The position numbers and the translations under genes were made by a program. The notes beneath the pieces were generated by a model, which saw only the letters and a program-made list of their open reading frames with translations, did not search any database and was not told where the DNA came from. Positions 51,372-59,814 of a stretch of DNA of 64,000 nucleotides are shown here, piece by piece (within the stretch, counting starts at the first letter, position 1; every line of letters starts with the position of its first letter). The DNA is from Bog-473 sp963764305 (GTDB lineage Bacteria; Actinomycetota; Acidimicrobiia; Acidimicrobiales; RAAP-2), in the NCBI GenBank assembly GCA_963764305.1, contig CAVXSD010000006.1, positions 248,001 to 312,000 of the forward strand, in the 5' to 3' direction.

Positions 51372-52904
51372 CCGGCGCCGGGATCCGGCGTGGTATGGCC
51401 GCGCTGGTCCCGCTGGTCCCGCTGGTCGCGTTGGCCTGCCTCGGGATTCCCGCGTCGGCCGCCGCTCCCCCCGCCAACTCGGTGGTCCCCTTCGGCTCGA
51501 CCGGCATCGGCGCCAACGCGGTGGCCGGCGCCAACGCCCCGATCGTCGCCATCGCGGCAACACGGGACGGTGGCGGCTACTGGCTCGCCGGGCGGGACGG
51601 GGGCATCTTCAACTACGGCGACGCCGGCTTCTTCGGCTCCGCCGGCTCGCTCCGTCTCAACGCGCCGATCGTCGGAGTGGCACCCACGCCGAGTGGGCAC
51701 GGCTACTGGCTGGTGGCGGCCGACGGAGGCATCTTCAGCTACGGCGACGCCGGCTTCTTCGGCTCGACCGGGTCGCTCCACCTCAACGCGCCGATCGTCG
51801 GCATGGCGGCCAGCCCCGACGGCGGGGGCTACTGGCTGGTGGCCCGCGACGGCGGGGTCTTCAGCTACGGCGACGCCTCCTTCGCCGGCTCGGCGGGATC
51901 GCTCCGGCTCAACGCCCCGGTCACGGGCATGGCGGCGACTCCCGACGGCGGGGGCTACTGGCTGGTGGCCCACGACGGCGGGGTCTTCACCTACGGCGCC
52001 GCCGTCTTCGACGGCTCGGCCGGGGCCTTGGCGCTCGACGCCCCGGTCACCGGCATGGCCGCGACGACCGACGGCGGGGGCTACTGGCTGGTGGCCCACG
52101 ACGGCGGGGTCTTCACCTACGGGGACGCCCGCTACTTCGGGTCCCTCGCCGGCGCGACCCTGCCCGGCCCGGTCGTGGGCCTCGCCGCAGCTGCCGGCGG
52201 AGAGGGCTACTGGCTCGCCGTGGGCTCCGAGCCCCTCGCGGGCGACGTGGTCGGGATCGACCCGGGCCACAACGGTCTGAACTACAGACGCGCCTGGCGT
52301 CATCAACCAGCCGGTCTTCAACGGCACCGGGGACGAGCCCTGCGACACCACGGGGACGGCGACGGACAGCGGGTACACCGAGGCGCAGTTCAACTTCAAC
52401 GTGGCCACCGACCTGGAGGCCGACCTGCGAGCGGAGGGAGCCACCGTCGTGCTGACCCGCCCGAACAACGACGGCGTCGGGCCCTGCGTCACGACGCGGG
52501 CCGCCATCATCAACGACGCCCACGCCCACGCCGACGTCGCCGTCGACATCCACGCCGACGGGGGGCCGGCGAACGGGCGCGGCTTCTCGGTGCTCGAGCC
52601 GACGGCGGACGGTCCCAACGACAGCGTCATCGCGTCCTCCGCCACCTTCGCCTCCACCTTCCGCGACGCCTTCGTCGCCGGCACGCCGATACCCGTCAGC
52701 AGCTACGACGGGGTGGACGGGCTGGAGCCCCGCAACGACCTGGCCGGCCTCAACCTCACCACGGTGCCCAAGGTGCTCATCGAGTGCGGCAACATGCGCA
52801 ACGCGACCGACGCCGCGCTCCTGGTCACCCCTTCGTTCCAGCAGGCGGCTGCCCTCGCCATGGCCCGGGCCATCACGACCTTCCTCGGCGGCTCTTCGGG
52901 CTGA
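51368..52904 (+). CDS. Secreted N-acetylmuramoyl-L-alanine amidase with five 42-residue repeats, one frameshift
   Basis: A GTG overlapping the LOG stop gives a signal peptide (AALVPLVPLVALACLGIPASAAA). Next come five tandem 42-residue repeats and part of a sixth, then an Amidase_3 domain. The first frame reaches VVGIDPGHNGLNY. The second frame carries VINQPVFNGTGDEPCDTTG, then LEADLRAEGATVVLTRPNN, VDIHADGG and VLIECGNMRNATDA. An extra A at 52286 (or two lost bases) explains the shift. The zinc ligands DPGH and DIHADG and the catalytic Glu in IECGNMRN are all present, so the enzyme should cleave peptidoglycan once the frame is restored. Total about 510 residues. Confidence 0.85.
51536..52165 (+). 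repeat. Five tandem 126-bp repeats in the amidase gene
   Basis: Each unit encodes APIVGMAATPDGGGYWLVA, then DGGVFxYGDAxFxGSAGSLxLN; units start at 51536, 51662, 51788, 51914 and 52040, with a partial sixth from 52166. The regular Gly-Tyr-Trp and Phe-x-Tyr-Gly pattern suggests a beta-propeller-like or solenoid domain for surface or wall binding. Not exact repeats, so older than the 18-bp ones. Confidence 0.93.
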
Positions 52905-52905
52905 C

Positions 52906-53450
52906 TCAGGCCGGGGTCCCGAGGGGCGCCCGCCTGATCGTCGTGTAGACGTGCCCCGCGGTGAAGGTGCCGACGACACGAGGTCGACATGCGGCACGGC
53001 AAAGGCAGACGCGAACGGGATCCCGTCCAGCTCGGCCTGGGCCTGGGGCCCGAGCCGCCCCTTGACCCGGGCCAGGGTCAGGTGGCCGTTGAAGGGCGCC
53101 CCGCCGCCCGCCCGGTCCCCCGCCAGGGCCTCCGTGGCGTGCCGCACGGCCTCCGCCAACATGCCCAGCCCGTGGGCGGGGACCTGGAGGACCCTGACCC
53201 CGGTGAACCAGGCGGTGGCCGGGCCGAGCCGGCAGACCACCGGTCCCGGCTGGGCGGCGGCACAGGCCACGAGCACGTCGCCCAGCGGCGCCAGCTGCTC
53301 CTCGCGCACGTCGCCCAGGAAGCGGAGCGTGACGTGCCAGCGGGTCGGCCCCACCAGTCGCAGGTTCCTCGCGTGCCCGAGCTCCAGCTCCAGCGCGGCC
53401 AGGCGGCGCCGCGTCGTCTCGTCGGGCCACACCGCCACGAAGGTGCGCAC
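52906..53450 (-). CDS. thpR: RNA 2',3'-cyclic phosphodiesterase ThpR (2H family), with one frameshift near its end
   Basis: About 181 residues with the two HxT motifs of 2H phosphoesterases: WHVTLRFLGD (H39) and NGHLTLARVKG. These enzymes open 2',3'-cyclic phosphates on RNA or ligate tRNA halves. The frame is normal up to AFAVPHVDLVSS. The usual C-terminal strand, FTAGHVYTTIRRAPLG, continues in another frame after about 52973, so one base seems lost in a GTCGTCGGC stretch. The GTG start is placed at VRTFVAVWPDE. It follows the small helical gene by 13 bp on the same strand. Confidence 0.87.
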
Positions 53451-53463
53451 CGTGGCGCGAGGC

Positions 53464-53715
53464 TCAGCCGGCGCCGTCGTCGAGCGACTCGCGGCCCGCG
53501 CCGGATCCCTCACGCAACGCGGCGACGCAGCGCTCGAGCGCCCGGCGCGCCTTGAGGATTCGCCGCTCGCGCGCCAGGGCTTCCCCCGTCTCGGCCGAGT
53601 CGGGATCGCCTGCGGAGGCCAGCCGCAGCGCGTCCAGCGCCATGTCGGTCAGCTCCTCGAGGACGCCTTCGAGCCGTTCGGCCAGGTCGGCCACGGCGTC
53701 ACTGGACCCGCTCAC
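53464..53715 (-). CDS. Small helical protein, unrecognised
   Basis: An 83-residue, wholly helical protein: AVADLAERLEGVLEELTDMALDALRLASAG, then GEALARERRILKARRALERCVAALREG. A coiled-coil or helical hairpin is likely. The GTG overlaps the acyl-CoA ligase stop by 4 bp (GTGA), so it is translated with that gene. Function unknown. Confidence 0.7.
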   Translation of the reverse strand: MSGSSDAVADLAERLEGVLEELTDMALDALRLASAGDPDSAETGEALARERRILKARRALERCVAALREGSGAGRESLDDGAG

Positions 53716-55331
53716 TTGGGCTGGGTCGTGCTCTGCACCTTGTAGTCGCCGTCGGCGTATGCCAGGCGCATGACCTTCTTGTCGAATTTCCCGACGCTCG
53801 TCTTGGGCACCTCGGCGATGAACGTCCACTGGTCTGGTAGCCACCAGCGCGGCACGCGGTCGGCCAGGAAGGCCAACAGGTCGTCCGGGTCGATCGTGCG
53901 CCCGGGCTTCGGGACGACGGCGACAAGTGGCCGTTCGGACCACTTCGGGTCGGGGATGGAGATGACCGCCGCCTCGAAGACGTCGGGATGGGCCATGACC
54001 GCGTTCTCGAGCTCGACCGAGGAGATCCACTCGCCGCCGGACTTGATGACATCCTTCGTGCGGTCGGAGATCGTCATGTAGCCCTGGCCGTCGAGCGTGC
54101 CCACGTCGCCTGTGCAGAGCCAGCCATCGTGGAACTTCGCCGGGTCCTCGTCCTTGTAGTACGAGCCCGTGACCCACGGGCCACGGATCTCGAACTCCCC
54201 TACCGACTGGCCGTCGTTGGGGAGCACGGTCCCGTCCTCGGCGACGACGCGCACCTCGACCCCGCCGACGACGCGGCCGGCCTTGATCTTGTAATACATG
54301 TCGTCATGCCCATCCAGCCGTCGGGCCGGGGGCAGCCCGAAGGCGGCGAGCGGGCTCGTCTCCGTCATCCCCCAGCCCTGGATGATGGTGACACCGAAGC
54401 GCTCCTCGAACGCCTCGATGAGGACCTGCGGCACCGCGGCGCCGCCGGCGGTGATGCCGCGCACGGTCGAGAAGTCGATCGGCGTGTCGAGGGCCAGCAA
54501 GCCGTTCCAGATGGTCGGCACGCCGCAGGCGAGCGTCGGGTGGTGCTCGTTGATGACGGCGGCCAGCTGCTGCCCCATGAGGTACATCTGCGGCATGATC
54601 ATGTCGGTGCCGGCCATCCAGGCGCCGTAGGGCGTACCCCAGGCGTTGGCGTGGAACATGGGCACGATGATCAGGATGCGGTCGGTCTCCGTCATGCCGA
54701 CCGAGGAGGCCGCCTGCTCGGCCATGGTGTGCAGCCAGGTGGAGCGGTGGGAGTACACGACGCCCTTGGGGTTGCCGGTGGTCCCGCTCGTGTAACACAT
54801 GGCCGCGGCGGAGCGCTCGTCGAGCTCGGGCCAATCGAAGCCTGGCTCCTCGGCGGCCAGCAGCCGCTCGTAGGAGAGGGTTTCGCCGAGAGCCGAGGAG
54901 TCCCCCTCCCCGACCACGATGATGGTCTCGACGGTCTTCAGGTCGTCCTTGATGGCCGCCAGGAGCGGGATCAGCGAGGCATCGACGATGATGCAGCGGT
55001 CCTCTGCGTGGTTGACGACATAGGCGAGCTGCTCGGCGGGGAGGCGGATGTTCAGCGTGTGCAGCACCGCCCCCATACAGGGGATGGCGAGATACGCCTC
55101 GAGGTGGCCCTGGTTGTTCCAACAGAAGGTACCGATGCGGTCGCCCTGCTCGATGCCGAGCCGGGTCAGGGCCGCCGCCAGCTTCTCGGCCCGTGCGGCC
55201 ACCTCGGCGAAGGTGGCGGCGCGGTGCCCTCCCTCCTCGACGGTGATGACCGAGCTGTCGCCGTGCACCTGCTGTCCGTGGCGCAGGAGGTCTCGGATCA
55301 GGAGCGGGGCGTCCTGCATGGTGCTCTTCAT
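53712..55331 (-). CDS. AMP-binding acyl-CoA ligase (fatty-acid-CoA ligase, FadD-like)
   Basis: A 539-residue member of the ANL superfamily. It has the P-loop CYTSGTTGNPKGVVYSHRS, GWGMTETSPLAAFGLPP, the hinge region CTGDVGTLDGQGYMTISDRTKDVIKSGGEWIS and the catalytic Lys in VPKTSVGKFDKKVM. It activates a carboxylic acid as adenylate and then as CoA thioester. The sequence PMFHANAWGTPYGAWMAGTDMIMP is typical of the medium- and long-chain group, but chain length is not predictable. ATG 55331 has CATACT six bases upstream. Confidence 0.92.
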   Translation of the reverse strand: MKSTMQDAPLLIRDLLRHGQQVHGDSSVITVEEGGHRAATFAEVAARAEKLAAALTRLGIEQGDRIGTFCWNNQGHLEAYLAIPCMGAVLHTLNIRLPAEQLAYVVNHAEDRCIIVDASLIPLLAAIKDDLKTVETIIVVGEGDSSALGETLSYERLLAAEEPGFDWPELDERSAAAMCYTSGTTGNPKGVVYSHRSTWLHTMAEQAASSVGMTETDRILIIVPMFHANAWGTPYGAWMAGTDMIMPQMYLMGQQLAAVINEHHPTLACGVPTIWNGLLALDTPIDFSTVRGITAGGAAVPQVLIEAFEERFGVTIIQGWGMTETSPLAAFGLPPARRLDGHDDMYYKIKAGRVVGGVEVRVVAEDGTVLPNDGQSVGEFEIRGPWVTGSYYKDEDPAKFHDGWLCTGDVGTLDGQGYMTISDRTKDVIKSGGEWISSVELENAVMAHPDVFEAAVISIPDPKWSERPLVAVVPKPGRTIDPDDLLAFLADRVPRWWLPDQWTFIAEVPKTSVGKFDKKVMRLAYADGDYKVQSTTQPK

Positions 55332-55337
55332 GCCCCA

Positions 55338-55343
55338 AGTATG
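55338..55343 (-). promoter_or_regulatory. -10 element CATACT of the acyl-CoA ligase gene
   Basis: CATACT, six bases, ATG on the minus strand; a weaker version of the leaderless pattern (C in place of the first T). Confidence 0.35.
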
Positions 55344-55443
55344 ACGAACCCGCCTTTGCCGTGCTCCTGGCGGCCGCCACGGGACCGTTCCCTGCCATGG
55401 CCGCCGGCTCTGTTCCGCCCCCCACTCTTCCGGCGGGGCACCG

Positions 55444-56424
55444 ATGAGGGGTGTGCTCGCCGCCGTGCTGTCGGTGGGCCTGGCTGCCGCGGTAGTGGGG
55501 ACGGCGGTGCTGGCGTCGGCCGTCTCGCTGCTCGGTGTCGGGGGCGGGGCCCCTGCCGCCTCCGGGGCGGCGACGGCACGGATCCCTCCGGCCATGCTGA
55601 CGCTCTACCAGCAGGCGGCTACCACGTGCCCAGGGCTGCCCTGGACGATCTTGGCCGCCATCGGCACCGTCGAGTCGGACAACGGGCGGTCGACGCTGCC
55701 CGGCGTGCACAGCGGAGCCAACGCGGCGGGCGCCGAAGGCCCGATGCAGTTCGAGCCGGCCACCTTCGCGGCCTACGACGAGCCGGTGCCTGCGGGCGGG
55801 GCGGTGCCGCCGAGCCCCTACGACCCGACGGACGCCGTGTACACGGCGGCGCGCCTCCTGTGCGCCGACGGCGCGTCCGGCGGGGCCGACCTGTCCGGCG
55901 CCGTCTACGCCTACAACCACTCGGCCTCCTACGTGTCCAAGGTCCTGGCTCTGGCCCAGTCGTACGGGGCGGCGCCGACGGGCGCGGACGCGGACTCGGC
56001 TGCGGGGACGCTGGCCTCCGCTGCCGGAGTAGGTGCCGTGGCGGTGTCATGGGCGCTCTCCCAGATCGGCACGCCCTACGTGTGGGGCGGCGAGACGCCG
56101 GGCGTCGGCTTCGACTGCTCGGGCCTCGTGCAGGCGGCCTACGCGGTGGCGGGTGTTTCGCTCCCCCGGGTGGCCCAGGACCAGTACGACGCCACGCCGA
56201 GGCTGGCCCCGGGAGCGGCCCTGGCGCCGGGCGACCTCGTCTTCTTCGGGGGCGGACAGGGGTCCATCGACCACGTGGGCCTGTTCGTCGGTGTGGTGAA
56301 CGGCCAAGACGTCATGGTCGACGCGCCGTACACGGGTGCCGACGTCCGGGCCGAGGCATTCCCCGCCACGCCGGGAGCCACGTTCGGGAGCCTGCTCTTC
56401 GAGGGGGCGACGCGACCCGCGTGA
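55444..56424 (+). CDS. Secreted bifunctional wall hydrolase: lytic transglycosylase-like domain plus NlpC/P60 domain
   Basis: A 326-residue protein with an N-terminal signal or membrane helix (LAAVLSVGLAAAVVGTAVLASAVSLL). The first domain has PWTILAAIGTVESDNGRS, with the probable catalytic Glu, and GPMQFEPATFAAY and AVYAYNHSASYV, as in soluble lytic transglycosylases. The second is NlpC/P60: GTPYVWGGETPGVGFDCSGLVQ with C225, PGDLVFFGG and IDHVGLFVG with H277. It would cut both glycan strands and stem peptides. A similar pairing occurs in conjugation-linked wall hydrolases, but no conjugation genes are present. It is divergent from the acyl-CoA ligase. Confidence 0.88.
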   Translation: MRGVLAAVLSVGLAAAVVGTAVLASAVSLLGVGGGAPAASGAATARIPPAMLTLYQQAATTCPGLPWTILAAIGTVESDNGRSTLPGVHSGANAAGAEGPMQFEPATFAAYDEPVPAGGAVPPSPYDPTDAVYTAARLLCADGASGGADLSGAVYAYNHSASYVSKVLALAQSYGAAPTGADADSAAGTLASAAGVGAVAVSWALSQIGTPYVWGGETPGVGFDCSGLVQAAYAVAGVSLPRVAQDQYDATPRLAPGAALAPGDLVFFGGGQGSIDHVGLFVGVVNGQDVMVDAPYTGADVRAEAFPATPGATFGSLLFEGATRPA

Positions 56425-56659
56425 CCGCGCCGTCACTCGGTACCTGTCATGCTCATCGCCTTTGCCGAGCTTCTTCCTAGCTGCTGATGCCCTGTTGCGA
56501 GCTTCTCTGGATCGTCGCACCGACAGCGCTTCGGCAGACTTGAGCCGCTTCAGTTCATCCGCACCAACAACAACGGCTAGAGCTTCGAGCGGACGTAGAG
56601 CCTTGGTACGTGGCAGCGACACGATCTGAGGCTGCGCGGCGAAATCCGAGTCCCGCATC

Positions 56660-56941
56660 ATGCAATCCACTTTCGAGCCGACCCCCATGGAGACTTTCAC
56701 TAAGAGCACAGGGACGATTAGCACGTGGTTGGCTCGTTTTTCATACGACGTCTATCCGGCGGTGGCGTTGATCTTCCTCGTCGTGTTGCTGACCGAGGTC
56801 GTCCGTCCTCCGAGTACGAAGACGCAGGAAGCCCAAGTTGCGACCGACGCTGGACAGTCTGGCAAAACAGCCGATGTGGCGACTGCGGCGCCAGTCGTTC
56901 TTCCACTGAGGGACGGGTTCGGGGGGAGGTCGACCTCCTAG
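56660..56941 (+). pseudogene. 3' remnant of a second GT-C mannosyltransferase-like gene
   Basis: The frame encodes TFTKSTGTISTWLARFSYDVYPAVALIFLVVLLTEVVRPPST. This closely follows the C-terminal end of the full gene at 57158 (SLVTLDTSGLVLHSLARLSYDLYPILALAFLVLLPIEVVRPNR). Nothing resembling the other 500 residues is found upstream; 56425-56659 shows no related frame. The protein similarity is clear but the DNA has diverged, so this is an old fragment of a paralogue, not a recent duplication. A stand-alone one-helix protein is possible but less likely. Confidence 0.6.
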
Positions 56942-57157
56942 GGGTTAGACGACCTCTCGCTATGTCGATTACTTCGAGCAGCTCGCGTCGCTCGAACGTC
57001 GCCGGCTCCTCGCTCCTCTGAGCCGGACTCCAATCGATTGACCGTCGACTTGGCATAAGTGAGGATTTGGAACGGCAGTGGTCGATAGCGGTCGCAATAT
57101 GCGCAGTGTGAGCATGCCCCCTGGGGGGCGGGACGCTGGACCAAGGAAGGCAACGGA

Positions 57158-58873
57158 ATGACCGCACAGGCCGACACGTCTTTGACCGCCGCGCGCCAGT
57201 GGGTACCGACCCGCCTGAAGACGATCGCCGGCCAACGGGCTTTTGGTCGGACGTGCATCGCCCTTATCGTCGCGGCGACCGTCGCACTGGTCTTGCTCGC
57301 CAGCGTGCCCGGCAGCTCGTTCGCGGGGACGGTCCCGCCGGGATCGAGAGCGCCTTTCCTGTCTGATGCCGCTCGCTCGATCGGACTCGACCACCTTGTT
57401 CCATCGCGGACCTTTGTCCTGGCCTACGCCCTGACGGCGTTGGCCTGTGCCGGATTTGTCGGCGTTCTCTTGGCCAGTCATCACGGTGGCGTCTCGACGC
57501 GGTCGGTCGTGGGATGGTCGATCGTCCTGATCGCCCTCACCACGCTGGGGCCACCCCTCTTCTCTCACGACCTCTACCTCTACGCCGTGTATGGGCGGAT
57601 GTGGGTCTTCCATCACGCCAACCCATACGTACAGACCCCGTCAGTTTCGCCGCAGGACCCCTTCTTCTCGTTCACCCCTTGGCATCATCTCCGCTCGCTG
57701 TACGGACACGTCTTCACTCTGATCTCTGGCGCTCTCGTCTGGGTCTTCCGGTCACCTGCCGCGTCTGTCGCTGCATTCAAGGTGCTCGCCGGGGCGTGCT
57801 GGGTTGCGACGGTCCTTTTGGCGGCGCGGCTCGCTCGGCGGCACGTTCCGACTCGGACTTGCTTTGCCGCTGCCGTCATTGGCTTGAACCCTGTGGTGAT
57901 CTTCCGCATCGTGGCCGGTGGCCACAACGACGCCATCGTCGCCGGTGGCCACAACGACGCCATCGTCGCCCTTTGCATCATGGCTGCACTCACCGCGTGG
58001 TACGACGCCCGACCCCTCGTGGTCACGCTGTTGCTGACGATCGGAATGCTGGTCAAGTTTGTGACGGTGATCCCACTCATCATCTTTTTCGTGGTGGCGA
58101 TCCGCCAGCAACGGACGACAAGGAACCGGCTCCTGACCCTGAGCAAGCACGCCGCGATCGTCGTCGGCTTGACCGTCATCGCGTTGCTGCCATTCGGCTA
58201 CACCCCTCGCGTCCTGTCATCGTTCCTGACCGTGACCTCGATCAGCGGAGGGAGCCTCCGGCCGCCCGAAGTCGAGTTGTCAGCGCGCTTCGACTCACTC
58301 CTCAGACACGCTGGACTCTCCCATCACGTCGCGCTCTCAAACGACCTCATGCGCGGACTGTTCCTCGCTGTCGCGCTGATTGCCTTCCTCTTGCTCCTTC
58401 GCAACGATGCGCGTCCCGTTGCCGAACGCGTGCTCCTGGCTCTCCTCATCTTCTTGTTGTGCTCGCAATACCTGCAGCCGTGGTACCTCGCGTGGTTTGT
58501 TCCGCTCGTAGGGTTCGTGACCAAGAGGATGGTCGTCGCCATCGCCGTCGCGCTCTCCCTCCTCGCCTCCGAGTCGCTGGTGACCCTGGACACATCCGGA
58601 TTGGTGCTCCATTCGTTGGCCCGGCTCTCCTACGACCTGTACCCGATCCTGGCTCTGGCCTTCCTCGTCTTGCTCCCGATCGAAGTCGTACGACCGAACC
58701 GGGTTCGAGGAGCGCTCCCGGGAGACGGTCCGACCCCCCCGAACGAGCCGAAAGATCGCCGCCGCAGTGAAGTCGGCCATACTTGGTCCTCTGAAGAACA
58801 CCGTTCGAGCCCAGCGACTGAGAGGCAGTCCACGAAGGCGGGGAACGACAGCATGAGGACGGACCGCCCGTAG
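57158..58873 (+). CDS. GT-C polyprenyl-phosphate-mannose-type mannosyltransferase (MptA/MptB-like)
   Basis: A 571-residue membrane protein with about 12 helices. The first outside loop has SHDLYLYAVYGRMWVFHHANPYVQTP, with the acidic DLY motif of GT-C enzymes that use polyprenol-phosphate sugars. NPVVIFRIVAGGHNDAIV is the second family landmark, here with a 9-residue exact tandem duplication (57914-57967). CSQYLQPWYLAWFVPL and SYDLYPILALAFLVL follow. Members build alpha-1,6-mannan cores of lipomannan or related polymers. AAGGAAGG upstream of the ATG supports the start. The last 60 residues are polar and disordered. The sequence around it is less GC-rich than the rest. Confidence 0.82.
   Translation: MTAQADTSLTAARQWVPTRLKTIAGQRAFGRTCIALIVAATVALVLLASVPGSSFAGTVPPGSRAPFLSDAARSIGLDHLVPSRTFVLAYALTALACAGFVGVLLASHHGGVSTRSVVGWSIVLIALTTLGPPLFSHDLYLYAVYGRMWVFHHANPYVQTPSVSPQDPFFSFTPWHHLRSLYGHVFTLISGALVWVFRSPAASVAAFKVLAGACWVATVLLAARLARRHVPTRTCFAAAVIGLNPVVIFRIVAGGHNDAIVAGGHNDAIVALCIMAALTAWYDARPLVVTLLLTIGMLVKFVTVIPLIIFFVVAIRQQRTTRNRLLTLSKHAAIVVGLTVIALLPFGYTPRVLSSFLTVTSISGGSLRPPEVELSARFDSLLRHAGLSHHVALSNDLMRGLFLAVALIAFLLLLRNDARPVAERVLLALLIFLLCSQYLQPWYLAWFVPLVGFVTKRMVVAIAVALSLLASESLVTLDTSGLVLHSLARLSYDLYPILALAFLVLLPIEVVRPNRVRGALPGDGPTPPNEPKDRRRSEVGHTWSSEEHRSSPATERQSTKAGNDSMRTDRP
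57914..57967 (+). repeat. Exact 27-bp tandem duplication in the GT-C gene
   Basis: The 27-bp unit at 57914-57940 is repeated without change at 57941-57967. It stays in frame and doubles AGGHNDAIV in the conserved GGHND loop. Confidence 0.97.
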
Positions 58874-59299
58874 GCGTTCTCCTCATCCACTCGCCGCTTC
58901 GTTCTACTGGGAACTCGAGGGCCGATGCGGTTCACTTCCGACCGCGAGGTTCGGCGGGCGACGTCGAGTTTTCATGACTGAGGTCCGTCGAATGCTCGCA
59001 CCTTCGTGATGACGAGTACACGATGGCGCGCTGCACCGTCAGCTGTGCTCGGGTTCGGCTGCACTGTCGTCGTCGGTCAGTTCGGGCGGGTCCGTAGTCA
59101 GCACGCCGATGAAAACGGCCAGGGGCACCAGACGCAAGATGACCGGGACGGGCGGTCGTGAGGTCCCCGAGGGTCGCGCTCGGACGCGCCGGGCGGCCGC
59201 GGCTCAGGGCCGACGATGTCGGCCGGGATGTGCCGTACGTCTGGTGTACTCCGGCCCGCCCATCCCATTTTGGGCGCCGTCCCCGGCATCCTCTTGTCT
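58874..59299. other. Intergenic region, no confident gene
   Basis: About 430 bases between the GT-C gene and the MarR operator. On the minus strand a frame ending at 59039 reads VILRLVPLAVFIGVLTTDPP, then ELTDDDSAAEPEHS, which looks protein-like but lacks a convincing start. Nothing else is seen. Confidence 0.4.
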
Positions 59300-59328
59300 A
59301 TCGTACTACGATGCTATCGTAAGACGAT
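59300..59328. promoter_or_regulatory. Two palindromic operator copies at the MarR gene start
   Basis: ATCGTACTACGAT (59300-59312) is a perfect 6-1-6 palindrome. ATCGTAAGACGAT (59316-59328) is a second copy with 5 paired bases on each side. Their centres are 16 bp apart. The second covers the -10 hexamer and reaches the ATG, so binding would block transcription of the marR-type gene. This is the usual autoregulation layout. Confidence 0.7.
59315..59320 (+). promoter_or_regulatory. -10 element TATCGT of the MarR gene
   Basis: TATCGT, six bases, ATG 59327, overlapping operator copy 2. The spacing favours ATG 59327 over ATG 59333. Confidence 0.5.
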
Positions 59329-59764
59329 GCGTATGCGAGATGCCGATTACGAGGATCTGTTGGCGCTCCGTACCGGATTGCGTCGGTTCGTCCGCTGGAG
59401 CGAGCAGCAGGCGGAAGCGGCGGGTCTGACCCCGGCGCAGCATCAACTGCTGTTGGCCATCCGGGGCCACCCCGACCGCCGTGGACCGACCGTGGGCGAG
59501 GTGGCCGACTACCTTCTGTTGCGGCACCACAGTGCGGTCGGGCTGGTTGACCGGGCCGTCGCGGCCAAGTTGATCAGGCGGGTCCGTGATCCGCGGGACC
59601 ATCGGATCGTCCGTCTCCAGCTCACAGGGGTGGGGAGCAAACGCCTCGAGGCGCTGTCCGAGGCCCACCTCGAAGAGCTCGGGCGACTGGGCCGCACGCT
59701 CCCCGCCGCGTGGCGAGGGCTGCTGCCGCGCCAGCCGCTCCACGGCATCAAGAGCCGCGCCTGA
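59327..59764 (+). CDS. MarR-family transcriptional regulator
   Basis: A 145-residue winged-helix protein. AGLTPAQHQLLLAIRG begins the core, PTVGEVADYLLLRHHSAVGLVDRAVAAKLIRR is the recognition part and DPRDHRIVRLQLTGVGSKRL is the wing, with the DxR motif of MarR proteins. N- and C-terminal helices would form the dimer. Ligand unknown. No target gene is adjacent on the same strand: pgi is convergent and the upstream region is quiet, so autoregulation is the only control the sequence suggests. Confidence 0.88.
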   Translation: MRMRDADYEDLLALRTGLRRFVRWSEQQAEAAGLTPAQHQLLLAIRGHPDRRGPTVGEVADYLLLRHHSAVGLVDRAVAAKLIRRVRDPRDHRIVRLQLTGVGSKRLEALSEAHLEELGRLGRTLPAAWRGLLPRQPLHGIKSRA

Positions 59765-59777
59765 ACGCCCCGGCCTG

Positions 59778-59802
59778 ACGGGCCCAGCCCGAGGGGCCCC
59801 GT
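59778..59802. terminator. Hairpin between convergent MarR and pgi genes
   Basis: ACGGGCCC (59778-59785) pairs with GGGCCCCGT (59794-59802) with one bulged C. It lies in the 50 bp between the two convergent stops and could end transcription both ways; there is no T-run. Confidence 0.4.
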
Positions 59803-59814
59803 GTACAGGCCCAG

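Noticed and set aside
56047..56724. Minus-strand open frame of 225 codons reaching into the NlpC/P60 gene
   Set aside because: The first third (RDSDFAAQPQIVSLPRTKALRP) looks faintly protein-like, but it runs on antisense through a well-supported gene and matches nothing known to me.
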